A DNA stretch of 64,000 nt from Isoptericola croceus (GCF_029382255.1 NZ_JARLLG010000005.1:1-64000); one strand, 5' to 3'; positions 24,874 through 33,395 are shown, numbered from the stretch's first letter. Numbers and translations: made by a program. Notes: a model not told the origin generated them from the letters alone.

Positions 24874-26312
24874 GTTCGGGCATGGCGGGGATGGACATCC
24901 AGGCGGTGCGCCGCCTGGGTGAAGTGCTCGATCAGGGCGCCGGTGACCTGGAGGCGGCGCGGGGGCTGGTCGGCGCGCATCTGGACACCCCGCTGGGTTG
25001 GGGGCCCAACATCGACGAGCTGTACTGGCAGTGGCACGGGCAGATCGCTCCGTCGCTGGACGAGGCGGCCCGGCTGCTGCGTGACGCCGCGGGGGCCACG
25101 CGCAGCAACGCGGACGATCAGGAGCGCACCTCGAACGACTACCTCGGCGCCGGCGCAGGGGTGTCCGCTGGGGCGGAGGCGACGGGCACGGCCACGGTGA
25201 GCGGGGATGGCGGTCCGCTGGACTGGCTCGCTGATCGAGGTAGCGAGCTGTGGGACTCCGCCGGGGTCGCCGTCGAGTGGGTCACCGACCGCGGTCAGGA
25301 CGCCGGGGGCGCGGTCGCGGGCTGGTGGGACGCGACGAGCGACGACTGGCGCAACGCCTTCGACGCCCGTGTTCAGCTGTGGGATGCGACCGCCGGTTCC
25401 CTGCTGGACGGCCGCGCTCCTCGGACGACGGAGGTCGTCGCGTCGTGGCTCTTGGCCGATGGCGCTCTTGTCGGCGCGGCGGTCACCACGTTGACACCGT
25501 GGGAGGTCAATCTCTTCGACGACGGCGAACCGTACGCGGGTGACCCGCGACCCGTTCCGACGGGAGACGACACAGAGGGCACTCCTCCCCTCACCTCGCC
25601 GGCGAACCTCGAGGACCTTACACGGAGCGTCACAGACGCCTACAACGCTGGCGACGGCGTGGTGCGTATCACCACTGTCGAGTCCGACCAAGGACCCCGG
25701 GTCATCGTCAGCGTTCCTGGCACCCAGCCATGGTCACCGCTGGCCGGGGACAATCCCATGGACCTGACGGGGAACCTTGTCACCGCAGGCGGGGGGAGCT
25801 CGACGATGAGTCAGGCGGTGGAGCTGGCGATGCAGAACGCTGACATCCCCGACGGTGCGGAGGTGATGCTGGTGGGTCACTCCCAGGGCGGCATGACGGT
25901 GGCCGATCTGACCTCGGACCCCCAGTTCGTCGCCGAGCACAACGTCACGACCGCGATGACGTTCGGTTCTCCGATCGACAGCCAGCGCATCGACCCGAGC
26001 GTGTCGGTCCTGGAGCTGCAGCACTCCGGGGACGTTGTCCCGAAGCTCGACCTGGGCGACAGCATCGCCCCGATCAGCCCGCCGCCCGGTTTCGATCCCG
26101 GTGAGCAGCACAGCACCGTCACCTTGGACAACCCTGCCAGGTGGTACGACGCCCTGGGAAACCACTCGCACAGGAATTACAGCGACTCTATCGAGCAGAG
26201 TTCCGACCCCGACCTCCTCGCCTTCACCGGGCAGCTGCGCCAGGACGGATTCCTCACCGGGACACCGAGCAACACCAGCGCGGTCGACATCTCCGTCGGC
26301 CGGAAGGGCTGA
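24870..26312 (+). CDS. WXG-like N-terminal domain fused to a lipase-type alpha/beta hydrolase
   Basis: A 480-aa protein without a classical signal peptide. The N-terminal ~110 residues are helical with a WxG-type turn (ELYWQWHGQIAPSL) flanked by two helices (DIQAVRRLGEVLDQGAGDLE; RDAAGATRSNADDQERTSNDY), as in type VII secretion substrates. A linker with repeated Trp/Asp motifs (WLADRGSELWDSAGVAVEW) leads to a hydrolase domain with the nucleophile elbow VGHSQGG (~residue 345). MTFGSPIDS and GDVVPKLD fit class-3 lipase folds. The gene overlaps its upstream neighbour by 4 nt, and two paralogous lipoprotein genes follow. A secreted lipolytic effector is plausible but unproven. Confidence 0.75.
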   Translation: MSSGMAGMDIQAVRRLGEVLDQGAGDLEAARGLVGAHLDTPLGWGPNIDELYWQWHGQIAPSLDEAARLLRDAAGATRSNADDQERTSNDYLGAGAGVSAGAEATGTATVSGDGGPLDWLADRGSELWDSAGVAVEWVTDRGQDAGGAVAGWWDATSDDWRNAFDARVQLWDATAGSLLDGRAPRTTEVVASWLLADGALVGAAVTTLTPWEVNLFDDGEPYAGDPRPVPTGDDTEGTPPLTSPANLEDLTRSVTDAYNAGDGVVRITTVESDQGPRVIVSVPGTQPWSPLAGDNPMDLTGNLVTAGGGSSTMSQAVELAMQNADIPDGAEVMLVGHSQGGMTVADLTSDPQFVAEHNVTTAMTFGSPIDSQRIDPSVSVLELQHSGDVVPKLDLGDSIAPISPPPGFDPGEQHSTVTLDNPARWYDALGNHSHRNYSDSIEQSSDPDLLAFTGQLRQDGFLTGTPSNTSAVDISVGRKG

Positions 26313-26318
26313 ACAACC

Positions 26319-26741
26319 ATGAAGGATGCTCCAACCTTACTGCGCCGCACCATGGCAGCGATCGTGATGCCAGCCCTGCTGCTACCACTGCTGGCAGGCT
26401 GCGGCGCAGCCGAGGCCTCCTGTGAGAAGACCTACGAGGAGCTGACCTTGAGCGTGCCGGGCGTCATCACCGCCGACGTCACCTGCGTGCGGAGGTTCGG
26501 CGACGAGAGGGAAGGCGGGACCGTCACGGTAGACGCTTCCACCAAGCAGGGGGTCGTAGCCGTCATGGAGGACGTCCTACGCGCCTACGCAGCCTCCCCG
26601 GACCTCAAACATGCCGAGAGTCCGTACATGTACTTCACGAACAAGGACGGCAGCATCGGTACTGCGCCGACGGACCTGGGATTCAACGGGACACCTTCGT
26701 TGCGCAACATCCGCGAGCACTACGGCATCGAGCCCGGATAG
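26319..26741 (+). CDS. Lipoprotein A1 of a tandem pair (possible immunity protein)
   Basis: A 140-aa lipoprotein with signal peptide and lipobox (LLAGC, Cys28), then a ~110-residue domain (SCEKTYEELTLSVPGVITAD, VTCVRRFGDE, VMEDVLRAYAASPDL). It starts 7 nt after the hydrolase stop codon, so it is in the same operon. The next gene is a close paralogue. No known family is recognised. Small lipoproteins next to a secreted lipase-like effector are often immunity or lipase-chaperone proteins, but that reading is inference. The sequence is visibly less GC-rich than its neighbours. Confidence 0.75.
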   Translation: MKDAPTLLRRTMAAIVMPALLLPLLAGCGAAEASCEKTYEELTLSVPGVITADVTCVRRFGDEREGGTVTVDASTKQGVVAVMEDVLRAYAASPDLKHAESPYMYFTNKDGSIGTAPTDLGFNGTPSLRNIREHYGIEPG

Positions 26742-26785
26742 ACCCTCCCCAAGTCCATCCGACGCCACCGGAGAGTCTCAGCACC

Positions 26786-27208
26786 ATGCAACCTGCTCCC
26801 ACCACGCTGCGCCGCACCATGGCAGCGATCGTGATGCCAGCCCTGCTGCTACCACTGCTGGCTGGCTGCGGCGCAGCCGAAGCGTCCTGTGAGAAGACCT
26901 ACGAGGAGCTCACCCTGAGCGTGCCGGGCGTCATCACCGCCGACGTCACCTGCGTGCGGAGGTTCGGCGACGAGAGGCAGGGCGGGACCGTGACGGTGGA
27001 GGCATCCACCGAAAAAGAGGCCATCGCCATCATGGAGGACGTGCTGCGCGCCTACGCAGCCTCCCCGGACCTCCAACATGCCGAAGTGCCGCGGTTTTCC
27101 TTCTGGAGTGAAGACAGCACGATCGGTGTCGGACCAGACGATCTCGACTTCAATGGGAGGGCGTCTCTGCGCAACATCCGCGAGCACTACGGCATCGAGC
27201 CCGAATAG
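26786..27208 (+). CDS. Lipoprotein A2, paralogue of the preceding gene
   Basis: Also 140 aa, with a near-identical signal peptide and lipobox (LLAGC) and the same first ~70 residues as the gene at 26319. Divergence is concentrated in the C-terminal third (SFWSEDSTIGVGPDDLDFNG versus YFTNKDGSIGTAPTDLGFNG), before an identical end (LRNIREHYGIEP). A conserved signal with a variable C-terminal face is what duplicated immunity genes often show. The gap of 44 nt holds a copy of the 3' flank. Function unknown. Confidence 0.75.
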   Translation: MQPAPTTLRRTMAAIVMPALLLPLLAGCGAAEASCEKTYEELTLSVPGVITADVTCVRRFGDERQGGTVTVEASTEKEAIAIMEDVLRAYAASPDLQHAEVPRFSFWSEDSTIGVGPDDLDFNGRASLRNIREHYGIEPE

Positions 27209-27223
27209 ACCCTCCCCAAGTCC

Positions 27224-27295
27224 ATGCAACCTGCTCCCACCACGCTACGCCGCAGTCGAGGCATTCTGGGAGGAGACCTACGAGGAACTGACCTC
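27224..27295 (+). pseudogene. Degraded third copy of the tandem lipoprotein gene
   Basis: The start (MQPAPTTLRR) and the preceding flank (ccctccccaagtccat) match copy 2. Then 59 bp corresponding to 26817-26875 are missing between short cgccgca/cggcgca repeats, removing the lipobox and shifting the frame. Homology resumes (gaccTACGAGGAaCTgACC) and stops near 27295. No functional product is expected. Confidence 0.8.
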
Positions 27296-27339
27296 GGCCT
27301 GTACGAGACTCGCTCACTGGTCGGTGCGAGATCTGCGAT

Positions 27340-27378
27340 CGCCGAGGCAGTGAGGGTGCGTGCGATAGTTATCAGCAT
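27340..27378 (-). pseudogene. 5' stub of a second copy of the secreted-protein gene
   Basis: Read leftwards from the ATG at 27378, the first codons (MLITIAR) match MLTTIAR of the intact gene at 28987, and the ATGCTGA overlap with the upstream lipoprotein stop codon is kept. Similarity ends within ~25 bp, where the sequence meets the broken lipoprotein copy on the other strand. Confidence 0.6.
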
Positions 27379-27989
27379 TTCTCGTCCGTGCGGGGTTTCA
27401 TTTCGGCGATGCGCCACCACGTGTTAGGCCCGTTGTGCACGACGACGTACTCGACGACGACGCGGTCGGGGGTGTCCCCACGATCGATGAGCTCGCCGTC
27501 GCCGTCGTACGCCCGGGACGCGCTCCTGTCGATGCAGACATCGATGGTGACTCGCTCGAGGCCTGCGTCGGAGGGCTGGTAGCCGGTGACAGTCATGCTC
27601 GCGGCCTGGCCTGCACCGTCGCTATATGCACCAGCGGCCTCACCCTCGGCATAGAGATCTGCGTAGAAGGGCCAAAGATCGAGGCTGAGGTAGTCCTCAA
27701 GTTCCTCCCAGCCCTCGTACCCTGCGGCGCCCACCGCCGCTGCGGCTGCACTGAAGTCGATGATGCGCTTCTTGGCGGCATCGATGTTGTCCTGCTTGAG
27801 CTGCTCAGCCTCGTCAAGAGTCGGCGTCGGCTCCGGGGTGGGCTCGTCCTCCACGGTCGGCGACCGAGAAGCTGCCGGTGCCAGCGCGGCCTCGGGTTCG
27901 GCATCCCCCGCACACCCGGCCAGACACAACGAGAGAGCAACCACCACGATGGCCGCGGTTCGGGGTCGACGGCAGGTCGGCGCCGTCAT
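27372..27989 (-). CDS. Lipoprotein B2 (paralogue family B)
   Basis: A 205-aa lipoprotein: signal peptide with LCLAGC (Cys26), a Pro/Thr/Glu spacer (PTVEDEPTPEPTPTLDEAE), a helix (QDNIDAAKKRIID) and a C-terminal alpha+beta domain ending VVVHNGPNTWWRIAEMKP. The fold rhythm and terminal WWRI recall NTF2-like lipoproteins, but no family is certain. The start at 27989 overlaps the stop codon of the secreted-protein gene by 4 nt (ATGA). It is about 90% alike to the gene at 28981-29598 over long stretches by eye and has exactly the same length (618 bp). Confidence 0.75.
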   Translation of the reverse strand: MTAPTCRRPRTAAIVVVALSLCLAGCAGDAEPEAALAPAASRSPTVEDEPTPEPTPTLDEAEQLKQDNIDAAKKRIIDFSAAAAAVGAAGYEGWEELEDYLSLDLWPFYADLYAEGEAAGAYSDGAGQAASMTVTGYQPSDAGLERVTIDVCIDRSASRAYDGDGELIDRGDTPDRVVVEYVVVHNGPNTWWRIAEMKPRTDEKC

Positions 27990-28987
27990 GACTGCGTGAC
28001 GAGCACCTGGAGCTCGCCCAGGCGGATCGGTGCCGAGCGAGACTGCGGCGGGATGGTGATGCTGCCGGACTGCCCCGCACCAGACCATTCCACGACCCAG
28101 TGCGCCGTCCCGGTCAGCATGAACTCGCCGGACCGGTCGTTCTGCGAACCAGTCAGGCCACACGTCGGACTCGCCAGTCGGCCATCACCGCTGGCAGCCT
28201 CGGTCCACTCCGTACCGGCCGCATCACTGCCAGAACAGACGACCTCATGCACGACAGCGCCCGACCCCTCATCGGCTAGCGTCCACTCGATGCGATCCAG
28301 GGTTGCCGTCGCGGTCACGGTGATCGATCCCTCTGACGCCGACTCCGTGATCGGCCCCGTCGTACTCGGAGCCGGATCAGCAACCCACAACCACACTGGC
28401 ATGCCCACCAGACCCACCGAGTCACTCATCACCTCAGTGGTCGGCGGAGTGGATCCGATCTCGCCCATGGTGAGCCGCATCGCCGCGACGGCGCGGTCGG
28501 CAAGCTCTCGTGGTGACGGGCCGGCATCCGGCGCGGACGCCGCCCAGTAGATCGACGTGCCTGGGCAGTCGGCAAACACTCCCCCCGTGTTCACGCAGAT
28601 GGCGGGTGTGCAGATCACGACGACGCCGTCGCTGTTGCCCTGCCAGACAGGGTCGTCGGCGTCTGGCTGGGGATCTGCGACCTGCACGTAGCATCGGCCA
28701 TTCCAGGTGCCGGCGACTGTTCGGCAGTGGATCCGCTCGCCCTGGTAGGTGCAGGTGGTGGTCACATCGTCCCCGCCCCCGCCCCCGCCCCCCTCTCCCT
28801 CACCAGCATTGCTACCGCCTCCCCCGCCAGTGTCGGCGTTCGAACAGTCGATAACGACCTCCTCTGTGGCTGAGTCCCAGTGCTCGATGCAGCCGGTGGC
28901 GGCGGCCTGGCTGGACGTCGTGACGGCCGCTAGCGCCGAGGTGGTGACAAGCGAGAGGATGAGGATACGTGCGATAGTTGTCAGCAT
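27986..28987 (-). CDS. Secreted Cys-containing protein with Gly-rich linker
   Basis: A 333-aa exported protein. A signal peptide (MLTTIARILILSLVTTSALA) is followed by a short Cys-containing segment, a linker of Gly/Asn/Glu (residues ~48-70), then a Cys-containing domain (TCTYQGERIHCRTVAG, RCYVQVADPQPD, CTPAICVNTGGVFADCPG) and a beta-rich C-terminal half (ADRAVAAMRLTMGEI; VGMPVWLWVADPAP; SITVTATATLDRIEW). It has no LPXTG or lipobox. It is coupled on both sides: ATGCTGA overlap with the lipoprotein before it and ATGA overlap with the one after it. Family and role not recognised. Confidence 0.72.
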   Translation of the reverse strand: MLTTIARILILSLVTTSALAAVTTSSQAAATGCIEHWDSATEEVVIDCSNADTGGGGGSNAGEGEGGGGGGGDDVTTTCTYQGERIHCRTVAGTWNGRCYVQVADPQPDADDPVWQGNSDGVVVICTPAICVNTGGVFADCPGTSIYWAASAPDAGPSPRELADRAVAAMRLTMGEIGSTPPTTEVMSDSVGLVGMPVWLWVADPAPSTTGPITESASEGSITVTATATLDRIEWTLADEGSGAVVHEVVCSGSDAAGTEWTEAASGDGRLASPTCGLTGSQNDRSGEFMLTGTAHWVVEWSGAGQSGSITIPPQSRSAPIRLGELQVLVTQS

Positions 28988-29598
28988 TTCTCGTCCGTGC
29001 GGGGTTTCATTTCGGCGATGCGCCACCACGTGTTGGGCCCGTTGTGCACGACGACGTACTCAACGACGACACGGTCGGGGGTGTCCCCACGATCGATGAG
29101 CTCGCCGTCGCCGTCGTACGCCCGGGACGCGCTCGCGTCGATGCAGACATCGATGGTGACCCGCTCGAGGCCTGCGTCAGAGGGCTGGTAGTCCGTGACG
29201 GTCATGCTCGCAGCCTGGCCTGCACCGTCGCTAGATGCACCAGCGTCCTCCCTCTCGGCATAGAGATCTGCGTAGAAGGGCCAAAGATCGGGGCTGAGGT
29301 AGTCCTCGAGGTCCTCCCAGCCCTCGTACCCTGCGGCGCCCACCGCCGCTGCGGCTGCACGGAAGTCGATGATGCGTTGCTTCGCGGCATCGATGTTGTC
29401 CTGCTTGAGCTGTTCAGCCTCGTCGAGAGTCGGCGTCGGCTCCGGAGTGGGCTCGTCCTCCACGGTGGGCGACGGAGAAGGCACGGGCGCCTCCTTGGCC
29501 TCAGGTTCGGGACCTCCCGCACAGCCGGCCAGACACAGCACGAGAGCAATCGCTGCGGCAGTCACGGCTCCTGCACGGCCGGTCTGCAAAGTGTTCAC
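28981..29598 (-). CDS. Lipoprotein B1 (paralogue family B)
   Basis: A 205-aa lipoprotein nearly identical to the gene at 27372-27989 after its signal peptide. The lipobox is CLAGC, the spacer is PTVEDEPTPEPTPTLDEAE, and the end is EYVVVHNGPNTWWRIAEMKP. I use the GTG at 29598: GGAG lies 8 nt upstream, and this start gives the same 618-bp length as its paralogues. A longer frame reaching 29796 would overlap the next gene and has no ribosome site. Its stop codon overlaps the next ATG. Function unknown; it is probably exposed at the outer face of the membrane. Confidence 0.78.
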   Translation of the reverse strand: MNTLQTGRAGAVTAAAIALVLCLAGCAGGPEPEAKEAPVPSPSPTVEDEPTPEPTPTLDEAEQLKQDNIDAAKQRIIDFRAAAAAVGAAGYEGWEDLEDYLSPDLWPFYADLYAEREDAGASSDGAGQAASMTVTDYQPSDAGLERVTIDVCIDASASRAYDGDGELIDRGDTPDRVVVEYVVVHNGPNTWWRIAEMKPRTDEKC

Positions 29599-29677
29599 TT
29601 GATTGACTCCTTCACTACGTGGACAAAAAGGCGCCGAGAAGAGCTTGCCCCACCACGAGGCCAGTGCATGGATCGGG

Positions 29678-30294
29678 TCAGCATGTCTCCTCCGGGTGGG
29701 CGATGAGGTCGTCGATGCGCCACCAGGTGTCCGGTCCGTTGTGCGCGACGACATACTCCGCGAGGTAGCGGGACAGAGCGTCCTCGGTGCGCTCAACCGG
29801 CTTGCCGTCGCTGTCGAGCTGGGTGATCTGGCTGTAGTCCATGCATGCGTCGATGGTGACCCGTTCCAGACCGTTATCGGAGGGCTGGTAGTCGGTGACG
29901 GTCATGCTCACGATGTCTGCCTCGCCCTCGCTCGACGTTCCCTCGTCAGCCCAGCCCGAGAAGCTTTCGCTGTAGAAATCCCAGAGCTGTGGGCTGAAGT
30001 ACTGCTCGAGGTCTTCCCAGTCGTCGTAGCCACCTGCTCCGATCTCGGCAGCCGCCGCCCAGAGTCGATGATGCGTTGCTTCGCGGCATCGATGTTGTCC
30101 TGCTTGAGCTGCTCAGCCTCGTCAAGAGTCGGCGTCGGCTCCGGGGTGGGCTCGTCCTCCACGGTCGGCGACGGAGAAGGCGCAGGCGCCTCCGCGGCCT
30201 CAGGTTCAGGACCTCCTGCACACCCGGCCAGGCACAGCGAGAGAGCAACCACCACGACGGCGGTCGGAGAGCGGTCGGGCTGCAGTTCAGTCAT
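29678..30294 (-). pseudogene. Lipoprotein B3, frameshifted paralogue
   Basis: The N-part (MTELQPDRSPTAVVVVALSL, lipobox LAGC, the same TPEPTPTLDEAEQLKQDNID spacer) is in one frame, and the C-part (DWEDLEQYFSPQLWDFY to DTWWRIDDLIAHPEETC) is in another. The frames meet at ~30060, just after the codons for RIID. The span is 617 bp against 618 bp for both intact paralogues, so one missing base explains everything. GAGG precedes the ATG at 30294. The C-terminal half is more diverged than between B1 and B2. Confidence 0.85.
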
Positions 30295-30302
30295 CAGATC
30301 CT

Positions 30303-33300
30303 CTACAGGGAGTTCGCCATGAGGCGGTCGAAGCCGTCGCGCGGGTGCTGCAGTGCGGCGAGCAGGCGAGCCGTCTCCGGTTCCAGGTCGCAGTCCAGCT
30401 GCCCGGTAGCGGTCAGCAACGCGTGGACCGCCCGGGACTCGGTGTCGACATCGCGGCTCTGGTGTGCGGCGAGGATGCGCATCCGCCACAGGCTCTCCTG
30501 TGCCGGTTCGACGCTGAGGCCCACCGCCACGGCCTGCTCTGCGGCTCGCCAGCGTCCCTCGAGGATCCGACGACGTGCCAGCTCGTAGGACGCATCCACG
30601 ATCTCGGCGACCAGGCGTTGGCGGACGGGTTCAGCCCACGCATAGCGGCGCCCGCGCGCCCCGGCGAACGGCTCGCCACCCACCAGGCCGATTGCGCTCT
30701 CCAGGTTCTCCGTCGGTGCGGCCGCCGGCTGCCCACCGATCAGGAGGTCCCAGTCGCCGACGTCGGAGCTGACGGCCGGGTGGAGAACGTGCCCGGACCC
30801 GGACTGGTGACGTGGCAGGAACTCGCTGCCGTCCGGTGCCGTCCCGAGCCACCGACGCAGCTTGGAGAGCTGCGTGGACAGGCCGGCCTCGCTGACGCTG
30901 CGCTGCCCCGGCTGGACATCGCGCGCGATCACTTTCCCGGTCGCACCCGGGTGCAGCACCAGGTAGGCCGCGACCTCCAGCAGCCTCGGCCGATCTGCCG
31001 GCGCGACGGTCCCGCCGGCGTCGTGCAGGTCGACGGCTCCCAGCACGGTGACCCGCGGAGCACGAAGGCCGATCTGTTCGACGCTCGGCCCTGCGGGCCG
31101 CACCCGCGTCTCGTCGCCGTCCGCACGGTGCCGGGCAGCGGGGGTTCCCGCGACGTGCGTCGCATCCGGGTCGTCGACGTCGTCGAGGTCAGCGGGCTCG
31201 TCGACCGGGGCGATGGTCTCGACCTCGGCGAGGCTCAGCTCCCGCTCCGGCCGGCCCTCCAGCGCGTCGGGATCGGCCGACCCGAGGAGATGGAGCAGGT
31301 GACCGTATCGTTCGGTGGGCAGGCGCTGGGCCCGCAGCTCGAGCCCGACAGGCCCGAGGACGGCCTGCTCAGGCGTGCGTCCGCCCGACAGGTCGAGGTT
31401 CCATCCGGCGGCCTGGCCACCGGTGGTGACCACTGCGACCGCAACTCGCGGCTGCGAGGAAGTCAGGGCGTCCAGCTGGTGACGCTGCTGGTCGGTCAGC
31501 GCGCCGAGGACGATCACGATCTCGGGTGTCCACGCGTCTGGCGCGACACCGGCGGCACGCGCTTGGACGACGTCTGCGACCCCGCCGGCGGTGAGCGCTC
31601 GCCGATCCCGGTCGACTCGTTCGGCGAGGTCGGCAAGGACCTGGTCGACGGAGCGCACCGACCGGATGCGCCCGGTCCGCAGACCGTCCTCCAGTCGATC
31701 GAAGCCGCCGACGACCGTCACCTGCAGGTCGTCGGCCCACGGCGACAACGCGAGCTCGAGCGCGAGTGCTCCCAGCACCTCGCGGACCCGCTGCTCGTCA
31801 CCTGTGACGGACAGCCCACCCAGGTGTTCGAGGTTCAGCAGGACGTGTCCGTCCCGCTCGTCGTGGCCGATCGTCACCAGCGCGGGGAACGGCGCTGCCG
31901 CCGCGCGGTCAGGCCGGCCCTCCTGGGCGCGGCGGGCGTCCAGGCGCCAGATCGTCCCGTCCGCGTGGCCGGTCCAGGGCTCCGGCAGCGCAGCAGGCTC
32001 GGCGAGGTAGAGGTCGAACGCCACCGAGGACAGGCGGCACGCCCGGACAGACGGCAACGGCGTTCCGGTGGCGGCGCAGGAGCTCGCGAGGCCGCGCAGC
32101 GCGGCGTCGACCGTCTCGACGGACATCGGATCCGCCGTCGTGCGCAGCAGTGCCTCGGTCCCGGCCACGTCCGCCGACGGCAGGCTCACCCGCTGACCTG
32201 GCCGGCGAAGGCGCTGCACGGTGCGGCGCCGGGCGGCGAGGAGGGTCAGTACGCCCGCGGCGAGGAGCGCACCGACGCCGTCTGCGGTGTGCACCACGTC
32301 GGCAGAGGGCGCCGGTGCGCCCGACTCCGAGGCGGCCTCCACGGCTGGGGCGGTCGCTGGTTGGTCGAGGTCTGGCCCGGGCGGAGCAGGAGGTGCCACG
32401 AGTGGGGCACCCACCTCCTGCGGCACTGCATCCAGCGGCTCCACGCCGGGAATCTGCACGCTCCAGCCGACATCGATGACCTCCGGGTCGCTCAGGCGCG
32501 CCCCGCCGGGCTGCTCGATGTCCCGGGAAGCCTCGAAGATCTCCGGGTACCGGTTGGCGTCCCCCAGCTCGTCCTGGGCGATCTGCGACAGGGAGTCGCC
32601 CTGGGCCACGGTGACCGTCCGGGCCGCGGAACCTTCATCCTGCCCGGCCTTCCCGTGGTCGTCGGCGACCGGGACCGTCAGCTCCCAGCCGACCTGGAGG
32701 AACGAGGGCCGACCGTCCAGCAGGTCGGCGTTGAGCTCGACGATCTCGTGGAAGCGGTGCCCGTCGCCCAGCCGGGACTCGGCGATCGACCACAGCGACT
32801 CACCGCGCTGCACGGTGTGCACCGCCGTCGTCGGGCGCTGTTCGGCCCCTGCCAGGGCGGCCTCGCCCGGCTCCACGAGGTCGGCCGCCGCGGCCGACTG
32901 CCAGGCCTGGCCGACGGCGTGTCCTACCAGCGCGGCGGTGGCATCCTGAGCCTGCTGCGCCGCCTGCTGCTCCATGGCTCGCTCGATCGCGACCCCGGCA
33001 TGGTCCGGCGCCGGGGCCGCGTGCGCGACGTTCACCGACGGCACGGCGACGAAGAGCACCACGGCAGCACCGACGAGGCCTCGTGCAACAGCCTGCGGAA
33101 CCCGCAGGCCCGGCATCCGCGGCACGCGGATCCCGCGCAACCGGGAGAACATCTCTACCAGCAGCGACACGGTCAGGAACGCCCACGACAGCCACGCGAC
33201 GACCTTGATCAGCCCGACAGCCAGTGTCCCGTCGTCGGGTGAGGTGAGTGCACGAGTCACGTCGTCCCAGGCCGGCAGTCCGGCCCCGACCGGGTTCGCC

Positions 33301-33395
33301 CCCACCGCGAACAGCACGACGGGCAGCCCCACGATGATCCCGAGGATCACCAGCAGAGCGCCCAGGCCCAGGAGCCGACGTCGGAACATGCTCAT
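30303..33395 (-). CDS. Membrane LysM protein with BTAD-type transcriptional activation domain
   Basis: A 1030-aa multidomain protein. Two or three N-terminal helices (residues ~8-125) precede two LysM modules (TVQRGESLWSIAESRLGDG, ~193; VTVAQGDSLSQIAQDELGDA, ~262), another membrane segment (LLAAGVLTLLAA), and a C-terminal cytoplasmic part with a winged-helix/BTAD region (LEVAAYLVLHPGATGKVIA; EAGLSTQLSKLRRWLG; helical repeats RLVAEIVDASYELARRRILE). Such LysM-BTAD proteins accompany actinobacterial Tad clusters and may link wall state to transcription. The start overlaps the TadG-like gene (ATGA), so it is the last gene of the pilus operon. Confidence 0.85.
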   Translation of the reverse strand: MSMFRRRLLGLGALLVILGIIVGLPVVLFAVGANPVGAGLPAWDDVTRALTSPDDGTLAVGLIKVVAWLSWAFLTVSLLVEMFSRLRGIRVPRMPGLRVPQAVARGLVGAAVVLFVAVPSVNVAHAAPAPDHAGVAIERAMEQQAAQQAQDATAALVGHAVGQAWQSAAAADLVEPGEAALAGAEQRPTTAVHTVQRGESLWSIAESRLGDGHRFHEIVELNADLLDGRPSFLQVGWELTVPVADDHGKAGQDEGSAARTVTVAQGDSLSQIAQDELGDANRYPEIFEASRDIEQPGGARLSDPEVIDVGWSVQIPGVEPLDAVPQEVGAPLVAPPAPPGPDLDQPATAPAVEAASESGAPAPSADVVHTADGVGALLAAGVLTLLAARRRTVQRLRRPGQRVSLPSADVAGTEALLRTTADPMSVETVDAALRGLASSCAATGTPLPSVRACRLSSVAFDLYLAEPAALPEPWTGHADGTIWRLDARRAQEGRPDRAAAAPFPALVTIGHDERDGHVLLNLEHLGGLSVTGDEQRVREVLGALALELALSPWADDLQVTVVGGFDRLEDGLRTGRIRSVRSVDQVLADLAERVDRDRRALTAGGVADVVQARAAGVAPDAWTPEIVIVLGALTDQQRHQLDALTSSQPRVAVAVVTTGGQAAGWNLDLSGGRTPEQAVLGPVGLELRAQRLPTERYGHLLHLLGSADPDALEGRPERELSLAEVETIAPVDEPADLDDVDDPDATHVAGTPAARHRADGDETRVRPAGPSVEQIGLRAPRVTVLGAVDLHDAGGTVAPADRPRLLEVAAYLVLHPGATGKVIARDVQPGQRSVSEAGLSTQLSKLRRWLGTAPDGSEFLPRHQSGSGHVLHPAVSSDVGDWDLLIGGQPAAAPTENLESAIGLVGGEPFAGARGRRYAWAEPVRQRLVAEIVDASYELARRRILEGRWRAAEQAVAVGLSVEPAQESLWRMRILAAHQSRDVDTESRAVHALLTATGQLDCDLEPETARLLAALQHPRDGFDRLMANSL

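Noticed and set aside
28981-29796. A 271-codon version of lipoprotein B1 starting at 29796
   Set aside because: It would overlap the 3' part of B3, has no ribosome site, and puts the signal peptide deep inside the protein. The GTG at 29598 gives the paralogue length.
24049-30294. Possible prophage or insertion element
   Set aside because: No integrase, transposase, terminal repeats or tRNA-end duplication is visible. Gene duplication and decay explain the region.
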